From JBGVSA01 sp041807905 (GTDB taxonomy: Bacteria; Pseudomonadota; Gammaproteobacteria; Burkholderiales; Rhodocyclaceae): DNA of 64,000 nucleotides. The stretch's first letter is position 1. Every line of letters begins with the position of its first letter. Both the position numbers and the translations under genes were made by a program. A model generated the notes under the pieces. That model was not told the origin of the DNA and made no database searches. It saw nothing but the letters and a program-made list of their open reading frames with translations. The stretch is taken from contig NZ_JBGVSA010000022.1 of the NCBI RefSeq assembly GCF_041807905.1, positions 1 to 64,000 of the forward strand, written 5' to 3'. This document shows positions 1-8,068 of the stretch, in pieces.

Positions 1-209
1 CCGACGATGCCGCCTGGGCCAAGCAGGAGGCCTCGGAAGGCTACGTCTGGCAACAGGATGAATCGAACAACGGCTACGTGTTCGCTGGCACGCCGGCGCA
101 AGCCAAGGCCGATTCGGTCGTGTCGGATTCGAACACCCCGGCCGCCCGCTCGCTGCTGCGCAGCCCCGCCGAGCAAGTTCGCTTCGACGAACAACAAACC
201 GCCGGCTGA
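1..209 (+). CDS. Small exported protein, copy 1 (5' end cut by window)
   Basis: This is the C-terminal part of a small protein. The reading frame enters at base 3 with the residues DDAAWAKQEASEGYVWQQ and ends in FDEQQTAG before TGA at 207-209. The 68 visible residues differ from the intact neighbour at 291-635 at one position only (Asn for Asp in VVSDSNTP). The DNA differs at roughly fifteen places, nearly all synonymous, so this is an older tandem duplicate kept under protein-level selection rather than an assembly artefact. The start and presumed signal peptide lie outside the window. I do not recognise a named family and assign no function. Confidence 0.8.
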   Translation, partial: DDAAWAKQEASEGYVWQQDESNNGYVFAGTPAQAKADSVVSDSNTPAARSLLRSPAEQVRFDEQQTAG

Positions 210-290
210 TCGAAGCGCGAACGCTCGCGTCACGCCCCCGGCGTGACGCGCGATACCCCTGACCCCTCCCCCAATTCCAAGGAGAACAAC

Positions 291-635
291 ATGTTCCTTC
301 GCAAGACTGCCCTGATCGCCGGCCTGGCACTGGTTGCCGGCACCGCCGTTGCCGCCCCGACCGAAAACGACTTCCCGGCCGACCAGATCTACCAGCAGAG
401 CACCATCTCCCGCGCTGACAAGCGCGCCGACGATGCCGCCTGGGCCAAGCAGGAAGCCTCGGAAGGCTACGTCTGGCAACAGGACGAATCGAACAACGGC
501 TACGTGTTCGCTGGAACGCCAGCACAAGCCAAGGCCGACTCGGTCGTGTCGGATTCCGACACCCCGGCCGCCCGCTCGCTGCTGCGGAGCCCGGCCGAGC
601 AAGTCCGCTTCGACGAGCAGCAGACCGCAGGCTGA
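291..635 (+). CDS. Small exported protein, copy 2 (114 aa)
   Basis: The start is ATG 291, preceded by AAGGAGAACAAC, a good ribosome binding site. The first 22 residues (MFLRKTALIAGLALVAGTAVAA) form a typical Sec signal peptide with cleavage expected after AVA-A, leaving a mature polar, acidic protein of about 92 residues for the periplasm or outside. There are no cysteines, no lipobox and no transmembrane segment after the signal. The C-terminal 68 residues are repeated almost exactly by the gene fragment at 1-209, 426 bases upstream. I do not recognise the family. The proteobacterial short exported families of this kind (DUF4148-like) are only a loose resemblance. Confidence 0.85.
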   Translation: MFLRKTALIAGLALVAGTAVAAPTENDFPADQIYQQSTISRADKRADDAAWAKQEASEGYVWQQDESNNGYVFAGTPAQAKADSVVSDSDTPAARSLLRSPAEQVRFDEQQTAG

Positions 636-849
636 GCGCCTGCGAAAGGCGCGCGCAACGCATCTCTCCTGGCGGCGCGCGCGCCGCCTGAGCGACGAAA
701 CGCCGCCAATCGGCTTGGGTCTTCCATTCAGGTGGAAACAAAGCGCCAGGAGCGTCAAAACCTGTGAAAAGCAGGTCGTTGGCAACGGTAACTTGACGAA
801 ACAGTTGTAAAATGCACTGTCGATGATTCGATAATTTCGGAGTAGCGGT

Positions 850-1383
850 ATGAGCATTCAGAACGAAAAAGCCTCGCGGCTCGGCGACATGCTGTCGCGG
901 CTGGAGCGCACGAATGCGCGGTTGCCATGCTCTGCGGGGCTTCCCACCAGCCCCTTGCCCCAATTGATCCGGCACGTCGCCAAGATGCTGCAGGAGCAGA
1001 TCAACGAAGATCTGCGCGACACCGATCTCACCTACAACAATTTCCACGTGCTGCTGATGCTGTACAGCTCGCCGGACTGCGAAAGCGGCGTCAATCCATC
1101 GGTGTTGTCCGAATGCTCGGGCGAAACCCGCACCAACATGACCCGCATCATCGACGACTTGGTGTCCCGCGGGCTTGTGGAGCGCGTGCATTGCAAGGAA
1201 GACCGTCGTCGCATCGATTTGCATCTCACGGAATCAGGCATCGCTCTGGTTGAGCATGCGCTGCCCATCATCCGGCGCCACGCCCAGACAACCTTCGATG
1301 TGTTCGAACCGAAGGAACGCGCAGAATTCGAACGCCTGCTGATCAAGCTGCTGTCCGCTTCGCCCAGCCTCGCGCCGGCCTGA
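850..1383 (+). CDS. MarR-family transcriptional regulator
   Basis: A 177-residue protein starting at ATG 850 with GGAG eight bases upstream. Residues about 55-150 carry the MarR winged helix: the recognition-helix stretch ECSGETRTNMTRIIDDL is followed by the wing SRGLVERVHCKEDRRRIDLHLTESG, where the DRR and the LT-xx-G are family hallmarks. MarR proteins bind palindromes as dimers and usually repress efflux or aromatic-catabolism genes in response to small phenolic ligands. No efflux operon lies beside it in the window, so the target is unknown; autoregulation is usual. An intrinsic terminator follows 24 bases after the stop. Confidence 0.9.
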   Translation: MSIQNEKASRLGDMLSRLERTNARLPCSAGLPTSPLPQLIRHVAKMLQEQINEDLRDTDLTYNNFHVLLMLYSSPDCESGVNPSVLSECSGETRTNMTRIIDDLVSRGLVERVHCKEDRRRIDLHLTESGIALVEHALPIIRRHAQTTFDVFEPKERAEFERLLIKLLSASPSLAPA

Positions 1384-1406
1384 GCCGTAGCGCGCGCTCA
1401 CGCAGA

Positions 1407-1428
1407 AAGCCGGTACGCCGGCTTTTTT
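1407..1428 (+). terminator. Intrinsic terminator after the MarR gene
   Basis: A 7-bp stem AAGCCGG / CCGGCTT with a TACG tetraloop is followed by a run of T. It lies 24 bases past the MarR stop codon. Confidence 0.8.
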
Positions 1429-1792
1429 GTTGCCTGTCGCCGCACAAGGCGGCGGCCGCGAACGCCGGCGCCGCCCAAAGTGACACGTGGCGGCCAGGCA
1501 ATCTTCAACGGCGCGTCCTATTGCAGGGACAGGCAAGCCGGATCTCCACTCCGGCCACACCTCCTACACTGCACATCCACAAGACTGACTCAGCACTGGG
1601 AATATTTCGGCGCCAATGTAGCGAGATGACTCAGCAAAACCCATCATCCCATTGATTTAAATAGCGTTTTCTTCCCTTCAGTCTCAGACGCCGCCTATTG
1701 AGCAAGCTCGGATTTTGTACTGCAAAAAATGTGTAAATTCCTGTGAGTCGATACGCATCAACGTTTCTATTCGATCAGTTTGATCAAATGTA
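1429..1792. other. Non-coding region upstream of the Crp/Fnr gene
   Basis: About 360 bases without a supported gene. The first half is GC-rich; from about 1580 on it becomes AT-rich, which suggests the promoter of the downstream regulator. A 10-bp palindrome TTTGATCAAA lies at 1779-1788, next to the larger operator-like repeat at 1793-1816. I could not fix a single convincing -35/-10 pair. Confidence 0.5.
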
Positions 1793-1816
1793 TTGTTACA
1801 ATAACTTTTGTAACAA
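1793..1816. promoter_or_regulatory. Perfect inverted repeat in the Crp/Fnr gene leader
   Basis: TTGTTACA at 1793-1800 and TGTAACAA at 1809-1816 are exact reverse complements separated by 8 bases. The repeat lies 20 bases upstream of the GTG start at 1836. Its size and symmetry fit a dimeric regulator, and autoregulation by the Crp/Fnr protein encoded next is the simplest inference. An RNA hairpin in the leader is the alternative. Confidence 0.6.
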
Positions 1817-1835
1817 ACTACAAGAGGAGACAGAG

Positions 1836-2558
1836 GTGGATTGGCAGACCCATGCATCGATTTCGCAGCGAACCGCCAACATCGATCTGCAACCGCCTGA
1901 CGTCGGTCCGTACGGCGAGGGCGACGAGGAGATGGTTCAACATCGCAAGATCAGCCGCGGACGCTATGTTTTCCATGCCGGCGATCGTTTTGACGGGGTC
2001 TATGCAATCCGCACAGGCTCCTTCCTGACGGAGGTAGGCACGGAAAGCGGGCAGGAACAAGTCACTTGCTTCTACTTTGCCGGCGAAGTCTTCGGCTTCG
2101 ATGGCATGCAGGACAACCTCCACCGCTGCAGCGTACGGGCACTGGAAGACTCGGAGATCTACATGATCCCGTCCAGCCGCGTGCGCGATCCCATGAGCCA
2201 GAGCCCCGGCCTGCAACGCCAGCTCCTCAGATACATGAGCGAAGAAATCATCCGCAGCCACCGCCTGATGGTGATGCTCGGTTCCATGCGCTCCGAAGCG
2301 CGGCTGGCCACTTTCCTGCTCGATCTGTCGCGCCGCATGCAGGCGCGCGGCTACTCGCCGAACGAGTTCGTGCTGCGCATGTCGCGCGGCGAACTGGCTT
2401 CGCATCTCGGGCTGACAGTGGAAACGGTCGGCCGCAATTTCAATCGCCTGCAGGAATGGGGCCTCGTCGACGTGGTCCGCAAGCACGTGCGGCTGCTCGA
2501 CATGGAACGCCTCTCCGCACTGGTCGAAACCGGCAGCGGCAGCGCCAGCGCGACGTAA
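1836..2558 (+). CDS. Crp/Fnr-family transcriptional regulator
   Basis: I take the GTG at 1836 as the start because AGAGGAGA lies just before it; a longer frame runs back to 1743 but would overlap the operator-like repeat and adds no recognisable domain. The 240-residue protein has a cyclic-nucleotide-binding-like beta roll (residues about 40-140, with the stretch ISRGRYVFHAGDRFDGVYAI) and a C-terminal helix-turn-helix (MSRGELASHLGLTVETVGRNF), which matches the Fnr recognition-helix pattern E-T-V-x-R. The N-terminal cysteine cluster that holds the iron-sulfur centre of true Fnr is absent, so oxygen sensing by that route is not expected. The ligand is unknown. It is followed by an intrinsic terminator. 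Confidence 0.85.
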   Translation: MDWQTHASISQRTANIDLQPPDVGPYGEGDEEMVQHRKISRGRYVFHAGDRFDGVYAIRTGSFLTEVGTESGQEQVTCFYFAGEVFGFDGMQDNLHRCSVRALEDSEIYMIPSSRVRDPMSQSPGLQRQLLRYMSEEIIRSHRLMVMLGSMRSEARLATFLLDLSRRMQARGYSPNEFVLRMSRGELASHLGLTVETVGRNFNRLQEWGLVDVVRKHVRLLDMERLSALVETGSGSASAT

Positions 2559-2580
2559 TCGTCCCAGGCGCGCCGAGCAA

Positions 2581-2604
2581 GGGAGCCCGAGGGCTCCCTT
2601 TTTC
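2581..2604 (+). terminator. Intrinsic terminator after the Crp/Fnr gene
   Basis: An 8-bp stem GGGAGCCC / GGGCTCCC with a two-base GA loop sequence is followed by TTTTT, 22 bases past the stop. Confidence 0.8.
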
Positions 2605-2770
2605 GTTCACGCGAACTGCGGCCTGGGATGCCAGCCCTCTTCCGTCCAGCCAATGGAAACAACCGGGCTTCGCGTCGCAGCTTTCCGATACATAAATGGC
2701 AGGAACCTACATACCTCCCGCGATTGAGGCAGGCTATAGTGCCAACCCGTCGTGCAACCGGGCATCGCCG

Positions 2771-2992
2771 ATGACCTACGAAGAATATCTGGACGAAGTC
2801 ACCACCCTCATCACCGAGCAATATGACGTGAGCGAAAACGCGGCGATCCGCATGGTGATGCGCGCGCAGGATCTGGAGTACTTCGTCCCCCACGATCAGC
2901 ACGACGACATGCGCACGCTCGAACGCGCCCATCGCGACGCCGAGCGCATCTTCACCACCCGCGGCCGCGTGCAGCCCCCCGCCCACGGCTGA
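2771..2992 (+). CDS. Small conserved-looking protein, unknown function
   Basis: The 73-residue frame starting with MTYEEYLDEVTTLITEQY is mostly charged and helical, without signal peptide or membrane segment. It ends 41 bases before the ABC transporter start. An in-frame ATG at 2696 would add 25 residues that look like translated leader, and neither start has a strong ribosome binding site, so the start is uncertain. No family is recognised. Codon use matches its neighbours, which supports a real gene. Confidence 0.6.
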   Translation: MTYEEYLDEVTTLITEQYDVSENAAIRMVMRAQDLEYFVPHDQHDDMRTLERAHRDAERIFTTRGRVQPPAHG

Positions 2993-3033
2993 TACCGATA
3001 CCGTCGCATGCCCCTTTTGCAGAGGTGCTGAAC

Positions 3034-4821
3034 ATGGATTGGACGAATCAACTCGCGGACAGTCTGTGGTGGCTGCTGCGCACGTTTGTCATCAGCCTGG
3101 CCGGCTTTGCGGCCGTCACTTACTCGCTGGGCAAGTACACGCGATGGGGGCGCCAGATCTGGCACCTGGCGTGGCCCTACTTCAGCCCCCGGCGCAGTCT
3201 CGGGCCGCTGACCATGCTGGCGGTGATCATCTTCATGGCCCTGTTCGCCGTACGCATGAACGTGCTGTTCTCGTACTGGTACAACGGCTTCTACGCCGCC
3301 ATGCAGGCGCTCGACGCCAAGGCATTCTGGTTCATGATGGCCGTGTTCTGCGTGCTGGCCACCGTCCACGTGGTGCGCGCGCTGCTCAACTTCTACGTCA
3401 ACCAGGTGCTGCTGGTCCGCTGGCGCATGTGGCTGACCGATTCGCTCATGCGCCGCTGGCTCGACAGCCGCTCGTACTATCGCGCCGACTTCGTCACGCA
3501 CAACGTCGACAACCCGGACCAGCGTATCCAGCAAGACGTGGACAGCTTCGTCACCAGCACGCTGTCGCTATCGACGGGACTGCTCTCGTCGGTGGTCTCG
3601 CTGGTGGAGTTCACCATCATCCTGTGGGGGCTGTCGGGCGCGCTTTCCTTGTTCGGGATCGACATCCCGCGCGGGATGATCTTCGTCGTGTACATCTACG
3701 TCCTGGTGGCGACGGTGTTCGCCGTCTGGGTCGGCCATCCGTTGGTGCGGCTGAACTTCCTCACCGAACGCTTCAACGCCACCTTCCGTTACGTGCTGAT
3801 CCGCGTGCGCGAATACGGTGAGAGCATTGCCTTCTTCCGGGGCGAAGCGGTCGAACTGCAGGGCCTGCGCGGACGTTTCGCCGACGTTATCCGCAATACC
3901 TGGGACATCATCTACCGCTCGCTGAAATTCCAGGGCCTGAACCTGGCGGTGAGCCAGATCGCGGTGGTGTTCCCCTTCCTGATCCAGGCGCCGCGCCTGT
4001 TCACCAAGCAGATCACGCTGGGCGACGTCATGCAGACCGGGCAGGCATTCGGCCAGGTACAGGACGCACTGTCGTTCTTCCGCACCTCGTACGATGAGTT
4101 CGCCGGCTTCCGCGCGGTGCTCGATCGTCTCACCGGGTTCGTCAATGCGATGGATATGGCCGAAGCGCTGCCGATGGCGGACATCAGCCGCGGCGACGCG
4201 CTGTCGATCGAGGCCCTGTCGGTGCGCACGCCGGCCGAACATACGCTCGTCAGCAAGTTGTCGCTGCAGCTCTCGCGCGGCGATGCGCTGCTCATCCGGG
4301 GGCGCTCGGGCATGGGCAAGACAACGCTGCTGCGTGCGGTTGCCGGCCTGTGGCCGTACGTCGACGGACATGTCGAACGGCCGCTAGACGAAGCGCTCTT
4401 CCTGCCGCAAAAACCCTATCTGCCGCTGGGCTCCCTGCGTGCTGCGCTCTCTTACCCTTCGCCCACGCCGGCAACGCCGGAACATGCGGCCGAAGTGCTG
4501 CACCAATGCCAGCTCGGGCATCTCGTCAAACGGCTGGATGACGAAGCCGACTGGGGACGCGTGCTCTCATTGGGCGAGCAGCAGCGGCTCGCCATCGGCC
4601 GCGCGTTGATCGCGCGCCCAAGGCTGGTCTTTCTGGATGAGGCCAGTTCGGCCATGGATGAAGGGCTGGAACACGCGATGTACTCGCTGCTGCGGCAAGC
4701 TCTGCCGGACAGCATCATCGTCAGCGTGGGCCACCGCAGCACGCTGCATGCTTTCCACACGCATGAACTGGAACTGCTCGGCGAAGGCCGCTGGCGCAGC
4801 GGCGCGTTGATTCCCGCCTGA
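3034..4821 (+). CDS. ABC transporter, fused permease/ATPase of the SbmA/BacA-like (COG4178) type
   Basis: A 595-residue inner-membrane protein with AGAGG eight bases before ATG 3034. The N-terminal half holds about six transmembrane segments of the SbmA/BacA type. The C-terminal third is a nucleotide-binding domain: Walker A GRSGMGKTT (near residue 425), signature LSLGEQQR (near 512), Walker B LVFLDEAS (near 532) and an H-loop in VGHRS. Relatives include bacterial YddA, SbmA/BacA peptide carriers (which lack the ATPase) and ABCD-type fatty-acyl transporters, so a bulky amphipathic substrate is likely but cannot be named. It acts as a half-transporter homodimer in this family. Confidence 0.9.
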   Translation: MDWTNQLADSLWWLLRTFVISLAGFAAVTYSLGKYTRWGRQIWHLAWPYFSPRRSLGPLTMLAVIIFMALFAVRMNVLFSYWYNGFYAAMQALDAKAFWFMMAVFCVLATVHVVRALLNFYVNQVLLVRWRMWLTDSLMRRWLDSRSYYRADFVTHNVDNPDQRIQQDVDSFVTSTLSLSTGLLSSVVSLVEFTIILWGLSGALSLFGIDIPRGMIFVVYIYVLVATVFAVWVGHPLVRLNFLTERFNATFRYVLIRVREYGESIAFFRGEAVELQGLRGRFADVIRNTWDIIYRSLKFQGLNLAVSQIAVVFPFLIQAPRLFTKQITLGDVMQTGQAFGQVQDALSFFRTSYDEFAGFRAVLDRLTGFVNAMDMAEALPMADISRGDALSIEALSVRTPAEHTLVSKLSLQLSRGDALLIRGRSGMGKTTLLRAVAGLWPYVDGHVERPLDEALFLPQKPYLPLGSLRAALSYPSPTPATPEHAAEVLHQCQLGHLVKRLDDEADWGRVLSLGEQQRLAIGRALIARPRLVFLDEASSAMDEGLEHAMYSLLRQALPDSIIVSVGHRSTLHAFHTHELELLGEGRWRSGALIPA

Positions 4822-4823
4822 CC

Positions 4824-5723
4824 TCAACCGCCGCCGGCCTGCAACGCGCGCATCAACTTGCGGGCGTTGCGCGGGCCTTGATCTTCGTTGTTAGTGTTGA
4901 GAATGACGTGCACATCCGAGACGCGCTCCGCGAGTCGGCGGATCTTTGCCGCAATATCGACCAGTTCGTCTTCCGGGTATTCGTAGTTGAAGCGCCCCGA
5001 ACTGTGCGCAATGCCGCGCGGATTCCAGCTCGTCGCGTTGCGGCCATGCAGGCGCACCACCGCCAGCGACGGATGCGTCGCTTCCCACACGGACGGAATA
5101 CTCGTATCGGCTACGTCCGGCTCGTCCACTACGACATTCACCGCACCGAGCGCGCGTTCGAATTCGAGCGTGGCAGCGCGACGCTCCGCGAGAAACCAGC
5201 TCGGATGCCGGAACTCGATCGCCATGCAGTGCCCCTGTATGCGCTCCGCGCAATGCGCCACGTGATCGCGCCCTTCGCGGTTGTTGATCAGCCACGATGG
5301 GAACTGGAACAGTACCGCACCAAGCTTGCCCGCCGCTTTAAGCGGTGCGAGCGCATCGATGAAGCGGCGCCACATCTCGTCGCGGATTTCCGCTGGCACC
5401 TGGCGGTAATAGATCTGCCGCGAAACATCGCCCAGCGCTAGCCGTATATCGCTCGGCAGCGCGGAGGGGTCAGTATGGTGGCCGGTCAGCAGGCGGAACG
5501 CCTTGACGTTCATGACAAAGTCATCAGGCGTGCGCATCGCCCATAGCTGCGAATTGCGCACGCTGGGCATGGCGTAATAGCTCGAATCGACCTCGACGAT
5601 GGGAAACTGCGTCGCGTAGTAGCGCAGGCGCGCTTCAGCCGTCGACACGCCCGGCGGATAGAAGCGCTTGCACGCGATCAGACCTTTGTCGGCCCACGAT
5701 GCCGACCCGACGAGAATCGCCAT
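4824..5723 (-). CDS. DUF72 family protein (YecE-like)
   Basis: A 299-residue TIM-barrel-type protein of the DUF72 family, recognised by the opening ILVGSASWADKG, the Y-Y-x-x-x-F-P-x-x-E-V-D-S-S-Y-Y pattern near residue 40, the FxxNVKAF strand, and the FQFPSWL and EFRHPSWF segments. The biochemical role of DUF72 is not settled. It starts 9 bases after the stop of the upstream helicase gene on the same strand, so the two are probably co-transcribed and may share SOS control. It converges with the ABC transporter gene, with stops two bases apart. Confidence 0.88.
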   Translation of the reverse strand: MAILVGSASWADKGLIACKRFYPPGVSTAEARLRYYATQFPIVEVDSSYYAMPSVRNSQLWAMRTPDDFVMNVKAFRLLTGHHTDPSALPSDIRLALGDVSRQIYYRQVPAEIRDEMWRRFIDALAPLKAAGKLGAVLFQFPSWLINNREGRDHVAHCAERIQGHCMAIEFRHPSWFLAERRAATLEFERALGAVNVVVDEPDVADTSIPSVWEATHPSLAVVRLHGRNATSWNPRGIAHSSGRFNYEYPEDELVDIAAKIRRLAERVSDVHVILNTNNEDQGPRNARKLMRALQAGGG

Positions 5724-5732
5724 CGCGCCGCC

Positions 5733-7838
5733 TTACTGCCACATCTTGCGCATGCGCGCGGCGATGTCGATGAACGCCTGCGGTGGCGGCGTGGCAGGTG
5801 TATTGAGCGAGGGCGGCGAAGCCAGCGGCCACGCGCGCGCTTCGAACAAAGGCATCAATGCGGCCGGGATGAAGCGCGTGCAGGTGGCATATACATGCCG
5901 GTCGCCGCCGCTGGCCTGCCCGTGCACATAAAACCGCTGCGGCGTGAGTATCTGCAGTTGATCCTTGGCGCGCGTCATCGCCACGTACAGCAGGCGGCGC
6001 TCTTCTTCGATCTCTTCGGTGCTACCCGTCGCCATGTCGGACGGGATACAGCCGTCCACGGCGTTGAGCAGGTAGACGCTGTCCCACTCCTGCCCCTTTG
6101 CCGAATGGATGGTCGACAGAATCAGGTAGTCCTCGTCCAGCAAGGGCACGCCCGATTCGTCGCTGGTCGCGTCGGGCGGATCGAGCGTGAGGTCGGACAA
6201 GAATTGTTCGCGCGAGGCATATCCCGCGGCGATCTTTTCCATCTGCAGCAGATCGCCGGCACGCACTTCGGCGTCTTCATGGCGGCGCGCCAGATGCGGT
6301 TCGTACCACTGGCGCACGAGTTCGAATTCCGCCGGCCAGGGGGATGCCGGCGCACGCGCCACGGCCAGCATGTCGCACAGCAGCTTCCAGTCTTCCGCCG
6401 CCAGCGCGGGCGCGCGCGTTGCACGCAGGACGGCCAGCGGATCGTCGTGCGCGGCGATGTCGTCGAGCACCTTGCCGGCAGTCTTCGGCCCCACGCCGGG
6501 CAGCATGAGCATCACGCGGAAACCCGCCACGCGGTCGCGCGGATTCTCGATCCAGCGCAGCACCGCCAGCATGTCCTTGACGTGCGCCGCTTCCAGGAAC
6601 TTGAGACCGCCGAACTTCACGAACGGAATATTGCGGCGGGTGAGTTCGACTTCCAGTTGCGAGCTGTGATACGCCGCGCGGAACAGCACCGCCTGACGCT
6701 TGAGCGGCACGCCTTCTTCACGCCGCGCGAGTATCTGTTCGACGATGTAGTCGGCCTGCGCGGATTCGTCGCGCACCGTCACCAATCGCGGTGATTCGGC
6801 CTGCGGCCTGTCGGTCCAGAGATTCTTGGTGAAGCGCTCCGCCGCCATGCCGATGACTGCGTTGGAGGCATTCAGGATGGCTTGCGTCGAGCGGTAATTG
6901 CGCTCCAGCGTCACCACTTTGGCCGGCGGATCGAACTGCGCGGGAAAGTCGAGGATATTGCGTACCGTCGCGCCCCGAAAAGCGTAGATCGACTGCGCGT
7001 CGTCGCCCACCACGGTCAGGCCGCGACCGTCCGGCTTCATCGCCTTGAGGATCGCGGCCTGCAGGCGATTGGTGTCCTGGTACTCATCCACCAGCACGTG
7101 CGTGAAGCGTTCGCCCACGCTTGCCGCGAGTTGCGGTTCGGTCAGCATCTGCGCCCAGTACAACAGCAGATCGTCGTAATCGAGCACGGCCTGCGACTGT
7201 TTGGCTTCGACGTACGCGCCAAACAACTGGCGCAGTTCGGATTCCCACTCCACGCACCACGGGTAGGCAGACTCCAGCACCTCTTCCAGCGTGTCGCCGG
7301 TGTTCACCACCTTCGAATAGATCGACAGGCAGGTGTTCTTGGCGGGAAAGCGTTTGTCCTTGGCCGACAACCCACGCTCATGGCGCACGAGATTCATCAG
7401 GTCGGCGGAGTCTTCGCGGTCGTGGATGGTAAAGGACGGACTCATGCCGAGGTATTCGGCGTACTCGCGCAGCAGGCGCGAACCGATGCTGTGGAAAGTG
7501 CCGGCCCAGGTCAGCGCCGACTTGGCAAGCTGCGCGTATTTGCCGTCGATGCTGCCGACGATGCGCTCCACACGCCGCGCCATCTCGTTGGCTGCGCGCC
7601 GCGAGAAGGTCAGCAGCAGGATGCCGCGCGGGTCCACGCCATGCGCGATCAGATGCGCCACACGATGCGCCAGCGTATTGGTCTTGCCCGAACCCGCGCC
7701 TGCGATGACGAGCAAAGGGCCGGCAATGCTCTGGCCGTGCTGGCCCACGCCATATTCAACGGCCTGGCGCTGTTCGGCATTCAGCCGGGCAAGATACGCC
7801 GGAGGCGTGGTGGGCGCGGGAGTAGCGGGAACCATCAT
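5733..7838 (-). CDS. UvrD/Rep-family ATP-dependent DNA helicase
   Basis: Superfamily 1A helicase of about 701 residues: motif I GAGSGKT near residue 50, motif II VDEYQD, motif III GDDAQSIYAFRGA, motif IV LERNYRS, motif V STIHSAKGQEWDSVYL and motif VI YVAMTRAKDQL are all present. It translocates 3' to 5' on single-stranded DNA, and a role in repair or replication restart is expected. I chose ATG 7838 rather than the ATG at 7880 because a LexA-type operator lies exactly over 7869-7884, and homologues begin close to the LNAEQRQAV motif. The DUF72 gene follows in the same operon. Confidence 0.9.
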   Translation of the reverse strand: MMVPATPAPTTPPAYLARLNAEQRQAVEYGVGQHGQSIAGPLLVIAGAGSGKTNTLAHRVAHLIAHGVDPRGILLLTFSRRAANEMARRVERIVGSIDGKYAQLAKSALTWAGTFHSIGSRLLREYAEYLGMSPSFTIHDREDSADLMNLVRHERGLSAKDKRFPAKNTCLSIYSKVVNTGDTLEEVLESAYPWCVEWESELRQLFGAYVEAKQSQAVLDYDDLLLYWAQMLTEPQLAASVGERFTHVLVDEYQDTNRLQAAILKAMKPDGRGLTVVGDDAQSIYAFRGATVRNILDFPAQFDPPAKVVTLERNYRSTQAILNASNAVIGMAAERFTKNLWTDRPQAESPRLVTVRDESAQADYIVEQILARREEGVPLKRQAVLFRAAYHSSQLEVELTRRNIPFVKFGGLKFLEAAHVKDMLAVLRWIENPRDRVAGFRVMLMLPGVGPKTAGKVLDDIAAHDDPLAVLRATRAPALAAEDWKLLCDMLAVARAPASPWPAEFELVRQWYEPHLARRHEDAEVRAGDLLQMEKIAAGYASREQFLSDLTLDPPDATSDESGVPLLDEDYLILSTIHSAKGQEWDSVYLLNAVDGCIPSDMATGSTEEIEEERRLLYVAMTRAKDQLQILTPQRFYVHGQASGGDRHVYATCTRFIPAALMPLFEARAWPLASPPSLNTPATPPPQAFIDIAARMRKMWQ

Positions 7839-7868
7839 TGTTGTGTGTGGGGGGCGGCCATCGAAAAG

Positions 7869-7884
7869 CTGTACAAACATACAG
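7869..7884. promoter_or_regulatory. LexA-type SOS box between helicase and fpr
   Basis: CTGTACAAACATACAG fits CTGT-N8-ACAG, the LexA operator consensus, with perfect half-site ends. It sits 31 bases upstream of the chosen helicase start, where LexA would block the helicase promoter. SOS control of a UvrD-type helicase agrees with known LexA regulation of uvrD in enterobacteria. Confidence 0.7.
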
Positions 7885-8068
7885 CAGCACTATCGATCAG
7901 GCAATCTTCCATTTGTGTCGCGCACCGCTCTTCGGCAGGCGGGCCGCCAAGGTCAAACCCCTTACGCTGGCAAGGATTTGGGCTCATGGTGCAACATCGT
8001 GGTTGACGGAACCCGACGACCGCGGACGGGTCCTGCCAATATCCCTCGCAGTACGCCAAGGCCTCGAC

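Noticed and set aside
671..688. An 18-base perfect palindrome GGCGGCGCGCGCGCCGCC after the small exported protein gene.
   Set aside because: It consists only of G and C in a GC-rich genome and lacks a T run; chance or a weak hairpin explains it.
1743..1835. N-terminal extension of the Crp/Fnr protein with two cysteines (CYNNFC), as a possible Fe-S site.
   Set aside because: The spacing does not match the Fnr cluster, the stretch translates the palindromic operator, and the ribosome binding site supports GTG 1836.
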